Below are positions 62,822 to 64,000 of a stretch of DNA of 64,000 nt, piece by piece. The position numbers were made by a program, and so were the translations under genes. This DNA comes from Mongoliibacter ruber (GTDB taxonomy: Bacteria; Bacteroidota; Bacteroidia; Cytophagales; Cyclobacteriaceae): assembly GCF_003003005.1 (NCBI RefSeq), contig NZ_PVTR01000006.1, forward strand, positions 220,746 to 284,745. The letters run 5' to 3'. Within the stretch, counting starts at the first letter, position 1. Every line of letters starts with the position of its first letter. The notes beneath the pieces were generated by a model that did no database searches, was not told the DNA's origin, and saw nothing but the letters and a program-made list of their open reading frames with translations.

Positions 62822-64000
62822 ATGAAAACCGTCCTTTCTCCACATCCGGAAATAGACACTCCTGACTCAGTAGTGCATTTGGCCAAAACATGGATGAGTT
62901 GGGCGGTTTTCTTTTTCTTGATAGCCTCTCTTTTCGGGTTACTGTTGCGCTCATTTCAAATCGGACTTGTTCCTGATTTTTTTGATTTTATACATATCCT
63001 ACACGCCCATTCACATATTGCACTACTAGGATGGGGGTATTTGTTGGTCAGCGGAATGATGGTTTTTCTCTATGTTAAGGATTCGAGGAGATTAAAGACT
63101 TATAGGATACTGTTAACTGTCACAGTAATCGCCAACCTTGGAATGATGCTAAGTTTCCCTTTTCAGGGTTACGGTCTTTACAGCATTATTTTTTCAACTT
63201 TACATCTTTTGATTTCATATGCCTTCGCTTATCATTTTCTAAGGGACTTGAAAAAAACCACCCAAAACACGGATACACGACTTCTTCGTTGGGCTGTGAT
63301 TTGGATGGTTGTTTCATCTTTAGGCCTTTGGGCGATTGCACCGATTGGAGCCATCTTGGGCAAAACCCATCATTTGTATCATCTCAGTGTACAGTGGTTT
63401 CTCCATTTTCAATTAAACGGCTGGTTTGTTTATGGACTTTTGGGCATGATAATATTTTTCCTCAAAAAGAGTAAAATCGGCCTCCTCTTTTCTTCAACTA
63501 AACAAACCCTTCTTAATCTTTCCCTCCTGCTCACCTTTTCTTCTACCATATATTCCAGCATAGCTTGGGAAACTTTTTATTACCTCAATGTTTTGGGAGT
63601 GATCCTGCAGGGATTCGTTTATTATTGGCTACTATTTCCTGCCTTCAAACTTTTTTTAACCAAATTCAACTACACCAAAAATTGGACAGATTGGGTGATT
63701 TTTCTAGGGATAATCAGTTTGGGCATTAAGGCCTTGATCCAAATGCTTTTGATAATTCCGAATGTGTTAGAAGTGTCTCATCATATCCGAAGTTTCGTGG
63801 TAGGATTTATCCACCTTGTGTTGTTGGGTGCGATTACCTTTGGAATTGGAGGCCTAGCCGTTCAAAAAAAGCTTATGCCAGCAAACCCAACTTCCCAGCG
63901 GGGTTGGTGGATACTAGCTTTAGGTTTTACAAGTTCTGAGCTTATACTTTTTATACAGGGCACAATGATTTGGGGCCAATTCGGCAGTATTCCGTATTAT
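62822..64000 (+). CDS. His-rich multi-pass membrane protein (3' partial)
   Basis: 393 residues to the window edge, no stop seen. At least ten hydrophobic helices. Conserved-looking His groups sit in helices: HILHAHSHIALLGWGY (about residues 59-74), HHLYHLSVQWFLHFQLNGW and SHHIRSFVVGFIHLVLLG. The pattern recalls heme-copper oxidase subunit I-like or NnrS-like membrane heme proteins linked to nitric oxide. It starts 4 bp after the RIC stop, so it is part of the same operon. Exact family uncertain. Confidence 0.72.
   Translation, partial: MKTVLSPHPEIDTPDSVVHLAKTWMSWAVFFFLIASLFGLLLRSFQIGLVPDFFDFIHILHAHSHIALLGWGYLLVSGMMVFLYVKDSRRLKTYRILLTVTVIANLGMMLSFPFQGYGLYSIIFSTLHLLISYAFAYHFLRDLKKTTQNTDTRLLRWAVIWMVVSSLGLWAIAPIGAILGKTHHLYHLSVQWFLHFQLNGWFVYGLLGMIIFFLKKSKIGLLFSSTKQTLLNLSLLLTFSSTIYSSIAWETFYYLNVLGVILQGFVYYWLLFPAFKLFLTKFNYTKNWTDWVIFLGIISLGIKALIQMLLIIPNVLEVSHHIRSFVVGFIHLVLLGAITFGIGGLAVQKKLMPANPTSQRGWWILALGFTSSELILFIQGTMIWGQFGSIPYY

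Noticed and set aside
1-64000. tRNA, rRNA, riboswitch or prophage genes
   Set aside because: None recognised on either strand by reading; a covariance-model scan was not possible.

Overview
The window comes from the chromosome of a Bacteroidota bacterium, most likely a marine or aquatic member of the Cyclobacteriaceae. The evidence is a type IX secretion (gliding-type) C-terminal domain paired with a PorP/SprF protein, many lipoproteins ending their signal in a Cys, TAnnTTTG-type -7 boxes, weak Shine-Dalgarno signals and several intergenic repeat families. No rRNA, tRNA, CRISPR array, transposase or integrase was found.

Layout. 1-4.1 kb: 3' end of a giant MBG-repeat adhesin, its PorP/SprF partner and a bare AraC-type DNA-binding protein. 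4.1-12.6 kb: M3 peptidase lipoprotein, two DUF1593 proteins, a light-driven sodium-pump rhodopsin (NDQ motif), a DUF4230 protein and an esterase. 12.9-17.8 kb: beta-barrel protein, M43 metalloprotease, membrane protein, a Cys-rich mini-protein, and an ECF sigma / membrane anti-sigma-like / LTxxQ-plus-plug-like operon. 18-26.4 kb: NCS1-type permease, sugar-porter MFS protein, ThuA-like protein, TIM-barrel epimerases, a frameshifted alpha/beta hydrolase and an NTF2-like protein. 26.5-41.4 kb: a large set for oxidative sugar or glycoside metabolism, with two cytochrome-c/HEAT dehydrogenase-like proteins, DUF2231-DUF1549-DUF1553, Tat-exported DUF1501, DUF1080, a cupin, a TIM barrel and a Gfo/Idh/MocA oxidoreductase. 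41.6-47.8 kb: GntR regulator and L-rhamnose catabolism genes (fused aldolase-dehydrogenase, isomerase, kinase). 48-55 kb: small lipoprotein, barrels, DUF3784, GNAT, an AAA/DUF4143 ATPase with a three-unit operator-like array, and two 6-bladed propeller lipoproteins. 55.5-58.2 kb: lutABC for lactate oxidation. 58.6-61.3 kb: an S41 peptidase gene with a rearranged 5' end facing a three-gene DUF1579-like/membrane/HTH operon. 61.6-64 kb: Rrf2 regulator, RIC iron-sulfur repair protein and a partial His-rich membrane protein, probably a nitrosative-stress operon.

How they may work together. The strongest unifying signal is a 15-bp sequence found only twice in my reading: just upstream of the rhamnose aldolase gene, and in the divergent region between the two halves of the cytochrome/DUF1549 locus. 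In both places it lies at nearly the same distance from a -7-like box. This suggests that the GntR regulator controls both cytoplasmic rhamnose breakdown and a periplasmic, cytochrome-linked sugar oxidation system. The substrate of that system cannot be read from the sequence.
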